In this document: positions 27,817-40,678 of the stretch, one piece after another
Layout: each line of letters opens with the position of its first letter
How positions within the stretch are numbered: the first letter of the stretch is position 1
Source: Salvia splendens
Lineage: Eukaryota > Streptophyta > Magnoliopsida > Lamiales > Lamiaceae
Length of the DNA: 64,000 nucleotides
Assembly (NCBI RefSeq): GCF_004379255.2
Contig: NC_056039.1
Span: forward strand, 9,598,501-9,662,500
Direction: 5' to 3'
The notes under the pieces: generated by a model
Told to the model about the DNA's origin: nothing
Database searches by the model: none
What the model saw: the letters and a program-made list of their open reading frames with translations, nothing else
Program-made: the position numbers and the translations under genes

Positions 27817-28970
27817 TTACATTAAAATAAATAATAAACTAAATAAATTTCATATTTCATTGACTATGAAATTACTTAAATTCATATTTAATTTTAATAA
27901 CAAAAAATTGCACTACTATCTTTCAAATCTTAATTAAAAAGGTAAAAGAGTAAATTTGTGAATGAATACCAATGCAAAAATAAAAATAACACCTTGAGCT
28001 TTATATTCTGTCAATTAGTTTATTCTAATTATAACCTTTTTCCTATTCTGTCATATCTATCCTTCTTCTATTTTTGTAAACCATTACAATTTATTTTAAT
28101 ATAATAAATTATAATTAATACTATATCCGTCCCAAAATAAATGTTACACTTTCCTTTTTAGTTTGTCATGCAAAAGATGTCACATTTCATTTTTTAGAAA
28201 AAGCTCTCTCTCAAATTAATATAAATACATTATTTTCTCTCTTCACCTAACACACAAAATAATATCTCCTAAAATCTCATGTCATTCCCTAAGTGTGTCA
28301 TCTATTATGTGACAGAGGGAGTACTTTTATTTGAAAGACTATGAGTTTTTTTTTAAAAAATTATACCCTTTTAAAATTTATCAAACTGAATAACCATTTT
28401 TATCTAGTGATTTAAATTTTGAAAATGTATTGTCAATTAATCTTTTAATTTAGGGAAAAAAATCTTATCATGTTGGTTTAAGTTGGTGTTCTTTTAAGTT
28501 CATATTCATTCCACTCAAAAAGATTAAAAATCAAACTTAAATAAACTGAAAATTAAGTGTAAAAATGAAAAACATCAATTTATTATGATAAAAGAAACGG
28601 ATAGAATAATAAAGTGATGTGAAATGCTGAGTTAAAATTGACACGTCCAATTTCACATACAAACCCCCGGAAATTTAATTACTACTATAAAAATAGTTGG
28701 AAAGAATGTGTGCAGGTTTTAAAAGAATCAGACAAAAATGCCCTTAAAGCTATTTGTGCATTTTCATCCAAAAAATGACTAAAAATACTTGATTTGTGAT
28801 TGTATGTTTTGTTAAACCCATCTAATGCTATTTTATTTTGTTAGGGGTCACTCGAAAAATTAGGGGTATTTGGTATAGTTCACCCCCTTAAAATAACTAA
28901 CAAAAAAATAAAGCATATTAAAAGCATAGTTTAATACGAGTAGTTAAGCGGTAAGCTTGTAATTTCTTTT
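27816..28970. other. AT-rich spacer containing one complete MITE
   Basis: No gene recognised. Apart from the MITE at 28121-28321 this is AT-rich, low-complexity DNA leading into the promoter of the next gene (GC rises from about 28970). Confidence 0.5.
28121..28321. mobile_element. Stowaway-type MITE, complete
   Basis: 201 bp flanked by TA (28119-28120 and 28322-28323). Ends CTATATCCGTCCC and, inverted, CTCCCTCTGTC. It is the full-length relative of 10975-11173. Confidence 0.8.
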
Positions 28971-29630
28971 CCCGCTGTTTCGAGCGTGGTTTGCTCTCAG
29001 TCATCCCAAGCAATCATTCTCTAGTTCTAATCTCACGACTGTTGATTCCATCATTCATCTTCATCTCCATCGACGTTGTCGTTTTGCCGCCGATTTACTA
29101 TTAAAGGTAATCGATTCGCGACGTTTCGCTACTCCAAGTGAAAAACTGTTTTATTTCACAAGGTTTGCTGTAGATCTTTTGCTGCTTAGAAACGTATTAA
29201 AATTTCTCTGATACTTCATACAGTCTGATACAGTAGAAATACGCGCTCTCATCGTTTTTATAAGTGTAGTTTTGCGCACGAATTTGCAGTTTGAGATGGT
29301 TGATTCAATTTTTATATTCAGATATGTAATTGTCTGCTGTGATATAAGACGATCCTAATCAATTTTAAAGATTTTCTTATGTTACATATCTGCAATCTAT
29401 GTGTCGGAGTTTCAATCTGGATTTTCCTTGAGAATAAATTACACACACATATGCATATTGAATAAATTTTTACAGTAAACAAGACGAATCAGGTCAATTG
29501 GATATTCAGATTTTCCACTCACTGTTTTTATACGACTACTTTTGTGTCATTATCTCTAGCTGGTACCTCCAGTCGCTATTTCTCTTGACCTGATAGTGGA
29601 AAGACTGACTGCTACACCCGGCATTAAAAA

Positions 29631-32600
29631 ATGTTACAATGGATGGGTGGATCAAGGCGGAAAGTGACAACAGTAAGTTTTTTCGTCCAAGTTGCAATTG
29701 AATCTTCATTTTTTGTTAATAGTATTTGAAATCATGAATAGGGAACGCCAATGAGTTTATGGGTAGAGACCATTTGTTTTTAGGTACATTTTCTTGTTTG
29801 GTTTCTGATTGAGGTTATGCTTCATTCACTACATAAATTTCTGGCTACTATTTAATCTTGTTGCTTAGTGTTGAATTCTACTTTCGAGGCAAACTGTGGT
29901 TACCTTTTTCTATAAATTCATTGTATTTGCATGTGTTATGGTTCTTCAAGGAGATTGGATATTGTTTCTTAAATTGTTCCACATAATTAGTTTACTTTTT
30001 GTTATATGTAACATTTGTTTTTTATGTGGTGTGCATTACGTTGATTAATTTTGATGGGGTGGAAAATTGCAGTCACGAAAGTCAACTCAGAAAAGGTAGA
30101 GCACTTATCTTGATTTTTATTACTTTCGACCTTCTGATCTTGTTATCATCTTTGTCAAATTTCCCACACGAGATAGATGTCTATCTTGCTTTGTAGACAG
30201 AAGCAATATTTTGAGCAAAAGAGACGGCAGCAGCAGAGAGCTGGTTTAGAGAGCTACATTGATGGAAAACCCGCATGCACTCAGCATTGTGACTATAGTA
30301 GATCGCTTGACATTCTTAGTCTTCAAAATTTATCAACTGTAGCTCAGGAACACAACACCAGTACTACAACTGGTAATTTCTCTGTAACTTTTGAGGTCTA
30401 CAACCAGAATTTTCTTGAATTAAAATAGCAAGCGCTCATGCACTATGTGTTGTTGCAAATTTTCGGTTCTGATTAATATATCAACATTTCATAGATCCAT
30501 GCTTTTGTTATAAACCTGGCGTGTCTTCTAATATGTCCAATATATTCTTGAGTATATAGTTGCAATAAAAGAAAGTAGAAAAGAGCATAAGCTTATCGAA
30601 CCTCCCAGGGGTATTGGGCCAAAAGTTAGGCTTAGGACAGTTTTATCTTTCTAGTTTCAATACCAGTTTACATTTTACATTTTCAATTTCTTTCAGTTCA
30701 TTCATATCAGTTAAATTTGGAGGCTATCTTAGTCAATGTAGAGTGCGCAGACAATAGATTAAGAGCTAATTGTTTTGTTACTTATAGTTTATAACATACA
30801 CAAAATATGTAGACGTGCTCTTCTTTTCTTTTCTTTGTGTGGCAACATAGTCGTATAAGGTACTGCAGAGCTTAAAAATTTAGTATCCAATATAATTTTG
30901 TCCACTCCATGTGACAATCAATTTCCACTCCTTCCTAAAAGCAAATGATAATTTGGAGAATGCTGATTTCTCTCTGAACGATCAAGATGCACTCTCTTCT
31001 CAAGCTATTTTCACCAATGATGGCGTTTCTGTGGACCAAGCTGAGAAAAATAAATGTATGTTTCTGTTCTTCACTAATTCATCCTTTTGATCTGACGAAA
31101 CTATATATTTGCCACTGAAATGGTGGATAGCATATGTTTAATAAGAGTCAGTATATTATACTCTCTTCGTTTCAGGGGCTCCATCAAATGGCACAGAGGC
31201 TGAATATCCAAAAAAGTAAGCTCATTTCAGTGTGAAATTTGTCCTATAAAGCTCTAATGTGATACGATTCATTATAAATCTCTTAATGTGATAAAGTAGA
31301 AAACAATAACTTTAAGCCGGGTTAATTATAACACATGGAAGTGGACTCAAAATTGATTATCAACTTCACATACTATTAGCTGTATCTCTGCACTGCATTT
31401 GTTGTCTTTTTTACAAGCTGCTATTGTAATTTAAAATCAAGTATTCTGATTTGGGAGGAAATTTTTAATAGTCATTACTTTACAGGGACTCAGTTCATTT
31501 ACAGAATGGTAATGGAAATTTAGCTGGAAACTTCAGTGACCTGGATTCTTTCAAGTTGCCAATGTCACACCGTGAGCACCAATATGGGATTGTCTTTCCT
31601 TTTATGTTTATATATCTCGTGCGTCATTCCAACTTTAAGGACATCCTAGGCTCCTACCTTTCCCAGTGAATCATTCTTAAGAATTGCATTTCTCCCTTTC
31701 CTTATAAATCACTGGATTGGAGCAGCGTTTATGACTGCATTTTGAGTTATAAGTTAAAATTCTTATTCGTTTTTTGATTTCGGCAGAGATACGTGTCATC
31801 GATTTACTTGGTGATGACTCAACCAGTAATGCTGAGGAAAATTCATTACGGCAGGAAGGCCATGTTGCATTCTCAATCGAAGGTTTTTAGCGTTGAGTGT
31901 TGATTTCTAACTATTCTTATTAATTTCCAAAAGATCAGGTGATGATGTTCCCTGAATTAATGTTTGAGGATAGTTTCGTTATGTAATTAATCGAGTAAGG
32001 TTTAGGGTTGCAACTTAGTACTGTTGTCAAGCGTTTCTGAAGTGTGTAAGAATTATGGGACTTGTACATTTTTCAGGGCCTTCATTACCTTTCATATTTT
32101 AAAGTAAATTAGCTTTAGAAAATTTAATTGAAGCCTTGAAATGAGCACACGTTTCACATTGAAAGACTGCTTTTGCATTTCAGGTCTTGGACAAGTGGAC
32201 ACAGAAACTCCAGTTCACTCCCCAAAGATAACTGGAAGGTTAGTTGAATTGGCATATTTACAGGTCTGGTGATGATGCACAGTGCATGGTTTATAAATTT
32301 GACATGCAAAGACATTAGCCACTTTGAGTCCATTTTCTTGAGATTTATAGTTAAGGATTTACTTTAAGCAAAGAAATAAATAAATCAAGTTGTCAACAGG
32401 AACACTGACATTAAATCAAATTGAGTTTCTTTGTTGTAATAAGGTTATATTTCTATATCTATTTATTCGTACTGTAAGGCTCATACATGACTGCATCATG
32501 TAAATGTTTCTTCTGGCTTGTGCTTTTCAAGAGTCAGATATTTCAGTTCCCTCAACATCTATACGCAATTTTTGTATCTGACTCCATTGCTTGCAATTGT

Positions 32601-35600
32601 AATAATATTTGGAGTCTGGAACAACAGGAGAAGTGGTGTTTTACAATATTGAAAAACTTACAGTTTCGTGCTTTAAACATTACAATTTGTCTCCACCAAA
32701 CAGAAATATACTGGTGATTCTCCTTCCTGAATTATTTTTTCTGTGTGCCTAACGATTTATACATTGCAACTGCCAACTATTTAGTACACGGAGTAGTCAG
32801 TTATGAATATTGCCTCTACAATTTTCTTAAGAGGGATCACCACACCTTCCTTTTCAGATATGCAGCTTCCAAATAATTGACAACTAATATGGTTTTCAAT
32901 TGATGTAGGATTTTGATGTTGAAGTATTATCTTATATAGTACTTCATACTTGCAAGATACATGAGTTCATATTATGAAAGCCCATTGAAAAAATAAAAAT
33001 AAATTATGAATGCCCATTTCCTTGGTATCCTCAAACCTAGTACATGATGAGTATGCATAACGGTAATCTGATCATCTCCATCTGTTTTTTAATGATGACA
33101 GATCCTTTCTGGACTGTTACTCTCCACCAAAAAAGGCAGTGAGAGTACCTATCAAATCCAAACACTTGGAATATGGCTTTCATGACCTAGGGTCTAGATT
33201 GGTAAGAACATTTTTACTGCATCTCATTTGTGAAGGATATTTTTCAGGCTGATGGTTATTAGCAAAGAATAATGCAAACAGTTCGCATGAACTGCAACCA
33301 ATAGAAAAATCACTGCCCTTGAAATATTCTATGTCAAATGTAGAATCTAAATCAAATTAGTTCATACTACAAAGAATAAAAACTCGTAGGAAAGTCACAC
33401 ATCATAGTATGAAAGAAAATAAGACCAAAAGGAAGGAATAAACAGATAACACTCCAACTCTCATGAATCTGCCACTTTCTTTCGTTCTCAAGGCCTTGTG
33501 GTACTCTAATACCTAAAACTAATCTTCAGAGCATGTCCTCACCATCCTGTTTCCGTTGTGGCTGTTTGATATGTATTCATACCACAAAAATAGGGTTGAG
33601 CCAACTATGGCTAAAACTTTCTGTCTTGTTTATGCACAGGTGCATGACACGGCCATGCCAGCACCTTTGTTGATGGCAATGTTGAGTAGTTTGGGTCCTG
33701 TCATTTATGCCTGGTCATTAGACATGTCATATGGAGCAAACAAAAATATGAGTGGAAAATATGGAGACATAAGAATTGTTTATAAATGATTCTGATTACC
33801 ACTTATAAATCACCCAAACCACTACTGTTATGTTATTACATTTGTTTCTACTCCCATCTTTTTCTGTAGGAAGCATATATCTTGAAATTTGTACTGTCAG
33901 TGTCAAGACAGTCACACTGCTCCATGCTATGCATCCTGTGCTAACTTTCTCCTATGGACCTGTTGGAGATATACTTGAAATTATACACCAACTGGGAAAT
34001 GTGCAGGATGTTTTGACGCAGGATATTGATTTTTCGCCATGTAGCAGTACAATAGATCAGTCTTTCTGCACCAGGGATATGATAAATGCAGCTGGTGATC
34101 CAAAGCAGAACTTCTTAAATTTCAGAACACCCTCTTCATACAATTGGAACTGCTCCAATATGCAAGGGATTTTAGAAAATGACGAACTCGTCTATAACAA
34201 ACGAGACAGCAGCAGAAGAATCTGGGAAGGTTGAGGTCTCTCTGAGCAATATTATCGAATCTTCTTAATATTAGGCCAATGTGTGATTTATCAGAAATTT
34301 AAAACTTAAATGAACATCAGCATGCCAAATTATCATATAGGCCTTTGAATGTACTGCCTATATTCTGTTATAACCCATTACAACATCGTATGATTTTTAC
34401 TAAAAACTGATGCAATCTTGAATGAAAATACCAGAGGGTTACACCTGGGTTGGGCATTCAGCGGCTACACTTCTGGAAAATCATAGTATTGTATATGACA
34501 CTTTGTTTCTTAGACTAATGTATTACTCCTAGTATATTTTATCTGTCTCTGTATTTTATCATAATTATTCATGACTTGGAGAACTTTATATGGTTTAGCG
34601 TTAAAAATATTGAGACTGACACTTTTATTTTTCCATCGGCTAGGCCGCTTCTTGGATGATGGCTTTGATGATCTGGAAGAGCAAGAATCATTCTGCACAA
34701 ACTTTGATGGAAGAGATGTTGGTTTTGATGATTATTATCTTCCCAAAAGCCCCTGGAAGCAGGACTTAGATTTTGAAGGCTGGGATGTAAATAAGAAAAG
34801 GTCGTCTCCTAGAATTAGTTGCTATCATATTGCACTACTATATTAAGACTGCAGTTAACAAATAGGATTCATATACAGGTACAGCTTAAGAAGTCCTCAA
34901 ACATACAGTGCGAAAGGTGCTACTCCTTTTGCAGAACATTTACCTTTTATATCGTTCTCCACCCTCTAAATTCATGAGCAACAGCTTTTATGACTGGTCT
35001 GTTCTCCTTCGAGTTTAAAGAAACAATAAATTTCTATGCCAGCTTCTGTTAGTAACAACATAACATGTCCTCAAAGCCTCTGGAAGCAGGACTTAGATTT
35101 TGAAGCCGGGGACATAAATAAGAAAAGGTCTGCTGCTAGACTTAGTTGCTATCAAATTGCACTATTTAATCGATACTGCAATTAACAAATAGGATTCATA
35201 TACAGGTCCAGCATAAAAAGGCCTGAAACATACAATGTGAAAGGTGCTACTCCTTTTGCATAACATTTAGTACCTTTTATATCGTTCTCCACCTTCTAAA
35301 TTCACGAGCAACAGATTTTATGACTGGCCTGCATTCTTTTTTTTTCTTCAAGTATAAAAAAACAATTGAACTTGTGCCAGCTTCAGTTAGTAACACCATA
35401 AGATATCCTAAAGGAAGGCTAATTTGCTGCAGTTCAGTAAGTTCATTGAGTTCACCGTTTTGAGCCTTAAGTTTCAGTTCACCGTTTTGGCCTTAAAACT
35501 ACAGTTCAATTACTTCTTTTAGTCTAAGTTAAGTTTGTGGGTCTGTTGACTCTAATGATTCACATGTATAATTCTGCAAATACTTGCCTTTGTAATAATT

Positions 35601-36309
35601 TCACATTACACTTGCCTTGAGGAAGATTATGAAAATATAGTCTGTTCTAAAATGATCAGAGTCACCTGGTCCCTATCCGGAGCATCTTACTATGAAGGAT
35701 CTTCATGGTATCGGAATCTCAGATAAGAGGTGGTAAGTAAATTTGCAGAGAGCTTCTCCATAAAAATCTTGTAATTACTCATTGCTTGGCCCTGTAAATT
35801 GACAGGCATTCTGATATTGAAATCGGTAATGATGTTAAATATAACAACTCTGTAACAGAAGACTCGAGATCGAGGAGTTTGGCAAGGTTCGAGATTTTCC
35901 CTTTGGCTTGTAGTACTACCATCTTTCATTTTACTCCGAAGTCTGAACTGATTTGAATTCTCTTAACTTATTCTGAAATCATGACAGCGAAGAATCATGC
36001 TCTTGCACTGCAGGTTGCCCTTGTTTTATTTTATCATATTGAAGCTATAGCAAATAGTTAAACATCGTTGTTAATGTCATATATTTTCTTATGGCGCAGG
36101 AAGAGGTGCTTCGATCAATAAATCATAATAACTGGGGATTGACAAAAACCCGAAGTAACAGATTACTAAACTGGATGTCAGCCATCTCCAAACCCGGTAT
36201 GTTACAGAAGGGAAGCATCCATCCTTATACAATATCTTTGTATATCTTTACCAATACCAACTATCTTGCAAGACTTCCTAGAATGCACCTTTCTGAAACA
36301 CTCCACTAG
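29631..36309 (+). CDS. Conserved-looking plant protein of unknown function, multi-exon
   Basis: Exons 29631-29672, 30073-30095, 30197-30372, 30942-31055, 31176-31215, 31486-31571, 31787-31882, 32184-32238, 33102-33201, 34007-34229, 34644-34800, 34879-34916, 35806-35825, 35859-35886, 35988-36013 and 36100-36309 join in phase to about 477 residues. I do not recognise the family. The start is strongly basic (MLQWMGGSRRKVTTSRKSTQ, then KRQKQYFEQKRRQQQ), suggesting nuclear location. The middle is Ser/Asp-rich (IRVIDLLGDDSTS). An acidic block follows (FLDDGFDDLEEQESF, DVGFDDYYLPKSPW). The end has EEVLRSINHNNWGL and SNRLLNWMSAISKP. A probable 5'UTR exon ends at 29106. The least certain points are the donor at 34801 (GTCGTC) and the end: a donor at 36197 could replace the read-through to the stop at 36309. 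Confidence 0.65.
34755..35410 (+). repeat. 327-bp tandem duplication within the unknown gene
   Basis: GGAAGCAGGACTTAGATTTT starts at 34755 and again at 35082. Similarity continues through the intron, the 38-bp exon (34879-34916 versus 35206-35243) and on to a 'gttagtaaca' landmark near 35057 and 35387. The second copy carries substitutions and small indels. Confidence 0.9.
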
Positions 36310-37746
36310 TTATTTAGTTGGTTATCTGAAGCCATTATCCCAACATAAGAAAATCATATGGATAAGATTTAGCAAAATGCAATAGTTTCACTTTATCAAA
36401 TGCAGTTAAAAAATGTCATATGAAGAAAGACAGTTCCATGGAAAGTACTTTGCTTCTATGATTCAATCATTGAGCCTTTGAAGTTGCATATCCAACACTT
36501 CACAAAATACACATACTCCCATTTTAGTAGTGTAAATTGGTAACACATGAATCTCTCTTTCTTATTTTTTTGTTCTTAAAAATGATCAATAATGGTTTTC
36601 ATTTGTCCCATGATGATTGGACGATTATCAGTAGGAGGAGAAACGGAATAAAAATATTTGGTTACACATGAATTTCCACCCTCTTGTTTCCCAAATTTGG
36701 ACAAAATAAGTGGCAACATAAACAGAATGCAGCATCCTTATCTACGCTGTAATCCAACCAATGTGAAATTCGTCGAACCAAAATTGTACTACAAATTTTC
36801 GTAAAAACTTACCGAACTAAATTATAGTCAGAGATTAATAGTACTATAGTTTAAAATATAAAAACTAAATGCGTAAAATAAAGATAATAGTTAAAAAGGC
36901 TTACCTTATTCAAGATATTGAGTTTTGGATGGAGAAGATTAAAACACAAGTAATAAAGTTTATTAAAGATTTACGAATGGGCCATTTCCCAATCAGTCTC
37001 AATAAAAAAAATTCATGCCCACTTATATTTTACAGTTCAACATTTACATATAATCATTTGGATCACACTTACTAAATTGTTTCATGATTTCATCTGTATA
37101 TAATCATATGAGTACCAGTATTTATGATAATTTCAGCTAATTTTTCATTCTACTTTCGCATTACACCCGTCCATTTCAAACTAATTTCGACAGAAAACTA
37201 TTTGAAATAATTCTCGATTAAAATTATAAGATTTATTCGATTAAATTTAAGGGCTCGTTTGATATATTGGTGATGGCAAGATAGGGCCCAAATAATGATA
37301 AGTATCTGCAAATTTCAGGTGTTTGATAACAAGTATTATAATCATAATGGCCCTTGTTTTTTTGCAAAAGCCCAACTCGGCCAACAAATTTTGAAAGCAA
37401 AATACACTGATATATATCTACAACACTACAGCATTTTGTGGGTTAGCACTGTAGCATCAAGAAGTGTACAGAGTTTCAAAAAAATATGCCTTTCATACCT
37501 ATCTTGCTGGAGCCTCATTTTGTGATACATTCTTGAAGTCTGACGAAATCCATCAAAATTACTTCATGGAATGGTAAGAATTCAAAATGTTGGGTGAGAC
37601 CGACGAAGTTGGTTCAGCGCTCCTCGATCCCTGTGATTTAGTAATTTTTTGTTTCCTAGAGTGAAGGAGTGTATGAGTTTTTTTGGGGATTTTAATTGGA
37701 ACAGATTTTTGCCTTGTAGGTGTTTGAATAATTGCTTCTTAGTGGT
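36310..37746. other. Spacer, nothing convincing seen
   Basis: AT-rich DNA with short open frames. A piece near 37318 (TTTCAG then gtgtttgataac) could be a terminal acceptor of the upstream gene, but it would add only one or two codons before a stop. No other gene or TE was recognised. Confidence 0.4.
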
Positions 37747-38091
37747 TTAATCTTGCAAACGAAGGGTTTGATTACACTCCTCATCAAGTATTAGGAAGAA
37801 GTTTGGCTCATTGTTGTAACTCTTTTTCCAAGCTTGTAGCTTTGAAGTGATGTTAGGACTAGCCTTCAGATCAGTTGTAGGGAACTCACGACGCAGATCA
37901 TCCTCCAGCTTCTTCAGGTACCCAGATCGAAATCCATTATCGGATTTCCAACCGTGCACGACGAGCTCCATCAAAGATGTCAGCAGAACCTGTTCCTCAC
38001 GATCACTCCACATACGCCTAGTCCGATCAATTTTGGGTTGTTTCAATTTCAACCTACACAACATTTGAAAACACAAATAACTCATCACCAA
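37747..38091 (-). pseudogene. Myb/SANT-like DNA-binding domain fragment
   Basis: The minus-strand frame contains RRMWSDREEQVLLTSLMELV, then GWKSDNGFRSGYLKKLEDDL, then SKLQAWKKSYNN. This is the Myb/SANT-like (Myb_DNA-bind_3) domain of plant proteins related to Harbinger accessory factors and L10-interacting MYB proteins. Only this domain is present before a stop after the CNQTLRLQD tail. A possible upstream exon at about 38193-38138 (MAAFQRYKASVDP) does not join in frame through the acceptor at 38054. The usual downstream region of such proteins is missing. It is best read as a truncated copy, though a short functional domain protein cannot be excluded. Confidence 0.55.
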
Positions 38092-38214
38092 TAATGAAGC
38101 GGACTAAATAAATGACAATATCCAGACTCCAACTACAAACCTCCAGAAGCAGGAGCTGGGTCCACACTTGCTTTGTAACGCTGAAAAGCAGCCATGCTTC
38201 CTGAACCAATCAGA

Positions 38215-38719
38215 ACGGATTTTAGGATTTATAACATACTGAAAAATATTTTATGGAAACAAACCAAGAAATAGCAAATAAATTTCATTAACAAGTGAGT
38301 ATAAAAGGGAAATTGGACAGGGAAAACTCGCATCAGACATGTTACAAAATTCTAGTGTAAAATCATAGATTACCTTGCAAACTCAAATGAAGTAAAATGC
38401 GGAAGATAAGAGGGAAATTTGGATAGGGAATTGTGATTCTCGTTAGGGCTATTTAGAGAGTGAAATTAGAGGGAAATTAGAGGGGAAAATGAGGGGAAAT
38501 TAGAGAGGGAAAATGAGAATGAGATTAGAGAGGGAAATTAGAGAGTGAAAAATTAGAATGAAATTTGAGAGGGAAAAAAGAGTGGGAAATGAAATTAGAG
38601 AGGGGAAAATTTCTCGGCCAAACATGAGTTAGAGAGGGGACATTGTGTATCAAACATGAGTTAATGAAATATCTTGGGCCCTCATGCTAGGCCCGATAAT
38701 TTGAAGATATATATCTAGA
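38215..38719. other. Purine-rich spacer
   Basis: About 38395-38645 is almost all A and G, built from irregular 'gagagggaaatta'-like words. No gene seen. Confidence 0.6.
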
Positions 38720-39105
38720 ATAAAGCTATGCGGCCACATTATGGCCAGCCATAAATTAATTAAATAATAAAAAAAATTGATTTTTTTTCAAATTTTTGGT
38801 TTTATACTACTTGATTTTATTTTTATATCATCTTCATTATATGTTGCTCAACATGTTAGTGTTGCTCTATCGTAGTTTTTGCTCAACTTATTACTACTGT
38901 CATTTCTTGATTGTTGCTCAATGTATACAGTAATCCGTGATATTAATGTGTTTTACGTAATGGAATTCAAAGATAAGTGTCAACTCACAAGTCCATTCAC
39001 ACACATATAAGTTTATTTCAGTAATTCTAATTTTTTTATACATGTAAATGGACTAAATTAACTCTTTATGGCCGGCCACATTATGGCCATTTAACATCAC
39101 TCATA
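38720..39105. mobile_element. MITE with about 38-bp imperfect TIRs, superfamily unclear
   Basis: Left end contains GGCCACATTATGGCCAGCC then ATAAATTAATTAA. The right end, inverted, reads GGCCATAATGTGGCCGGCC then ATAAAGAGTTAA. The core GGCCACATTATGGCC is itself nearly palindromic. The interior is AT-rich and non-coding. A target duplication was not found. Confidence 0.55.
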
Positions 39106-39188
39106 TATCTAACCTATGCATAACCCAACCAACATATCAGACTAGCCCTTAATTAAAATCAATTAATGGAATAAAAAATAAATACTAA

Positions 39189-39755
39189 GGCCATCCATAA
39201 TAGGCGCCCAGCGACCGCCCAGCCGAGCGCCGGCGCTGGGCGGTTCGCTGGGCGATCTATTGCAGCCGCCCAGCGGGCGATTGGAAAGAGAAACCGCGCA
39301 GCGCTGGGCGGTCGCGTGGCGCTGGGCGGTGCGCTGGGCGGTCCGTTCGGCGCTATTGCAGCGCCCGGATCGCCCAGCGCACCGCCTAGCGCGAAAAAAT
39401 AAATTTTTTTTTTCGAAACACTATATATACGCGCTTTGTTCGTCATTTTCCCGTATATGTCTCGTAAATTAAATTTCGCATATTGTGTGATTGTTAATTA
39501 TTTCATTTTGTATATATTTGTTAATAGTGATGTGGATAGTATTATTAATGTTTCTCGTATATGTCTCGTAAATTAAATTCCGTATATTGTGTGATTGTTA
39601 ATTATTTCATTTTTATATAATTGTTATTAGTGATGTGGCTATTGATGAGGCTGGGCTATTTATGATATGGCAGGAGGATTTTTAGTGCTGATGATGTGGC
39701 AGGGGCTAGGCTATGGCTGGGCTATTGCTGGGCTATTCCTATTGTGGATGGCCTA
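39189..39755. mobile_element. PIF/Harbinger-type MITE with GC-rich end
   Basis: 567 bp with TIRs GGCCATCCATAATAGG and, inverted, GGCCATCCACAATAGG (15 of 16), flanked by TAA on both sides (39186-39188, 39756-39758). The left 200 bp is very GC-rich and full of GCTGGGCGG/CCGCCCAGC words that can fold on themselves. The right part is AT-rich and carries a 104-bp direct duplication (units from 39452 and 39556). No coding potential. Confidence 0.85.
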
Positions 39756-39758
39756 AGT

Positions 39759-40678
39759 ACTATGAAAATTTAAAATGATGGGGCCCAGGGCCCAAGAGCA
39801 CGGTGTGGTCGAATACAACAAAGACCACCAAAATACATAATACAAAGTTCATAGCCTCAATTCTCCTTTATTATGAATAAGGTTAGTTTTCATAACTTAC
39901 ATTTTTTTTGGTAAAGCATACTTACATTTATTAGTATAGTAATAAGGAAAACTATGTTTTAATTAAAGTGTTTATTGGCATGTTAATTACTGCGCTCATG
40001 GAGGGTGCGCGAGAGCATCCACAATGACGGATGTCCGACGGACGTTATATATTTGAGAGCATCTCTTAATTTCTATATTTGAAACAGCTGACTTTAAACA
40101 ATTAACTGAAATAGTGGAATCTTGATATCGTATAATACTTGCACATTCTTAACTTTATTAATTCTCTGCCAAACACAATAGTTGAGCTTGTCAAATGTGT
40201 ATACGTACGAAACATTCTTGTTGAGTCCATTTTATTTGATCCATTCCCATCATACCAAACCAAATCAATCGTCCACGTTATTGGATATGCTAGCTGTATT
40301 TTTTCGAAGTCTGTGAATTCAATTTTTCATTAAAAAATTAATCAAATATGGATAAGTGAATTCATATTTTTATGGAAACTGTGAAGGAAAATTAATTATT
40401 GTGCAATTGTATATTTACCTCACTACTTGGATCTCTGGTTTGACTGTAAATTCGGGAATTTCATAACCTCCACGTGATGATAGCGCAGACTTTAATTAAT
40501 CTTAAAACTAGAGTATCAGTTCGAGTTCAGACGAATGTAATTAAATAAGCAAATAGGAGTACGGCGTTACTTAGAGTTATTAATTACGTGCAACTTTTGT
40601 TTAGGACGTTTTTTTGCATTAAATATGCCTTTTTTGAGCTAATGTGGAATGGAATTAAATGCTTCTTATTATTGGGGT
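39759..40678. other. Spacer with a fragment of another Harbinger-like end
   Basis: At 40013-40030 'gagcatccacaatgacgg' resembles the TIR of the element at 1417-3210, and 'gagagcatctct' follows at about 40063; this looks like a shrunken MITE. The rest is AT-rich with no gene. Confidence 0.45.

Noticed and set aside
33556..33789. 77-codon frame ending VYK between exons of the unknown gene
   Set aside because: A TATGCACAG then GTGCATG junction would keep frame, but the segment hits a stop without a usable donor; the exon at 34007 fits phase instead.
39159..39446. Ala/Pro-rich frame in the GC-rich MITE
   Set aside because: Compositional by-product of CCGCCCAGC words.
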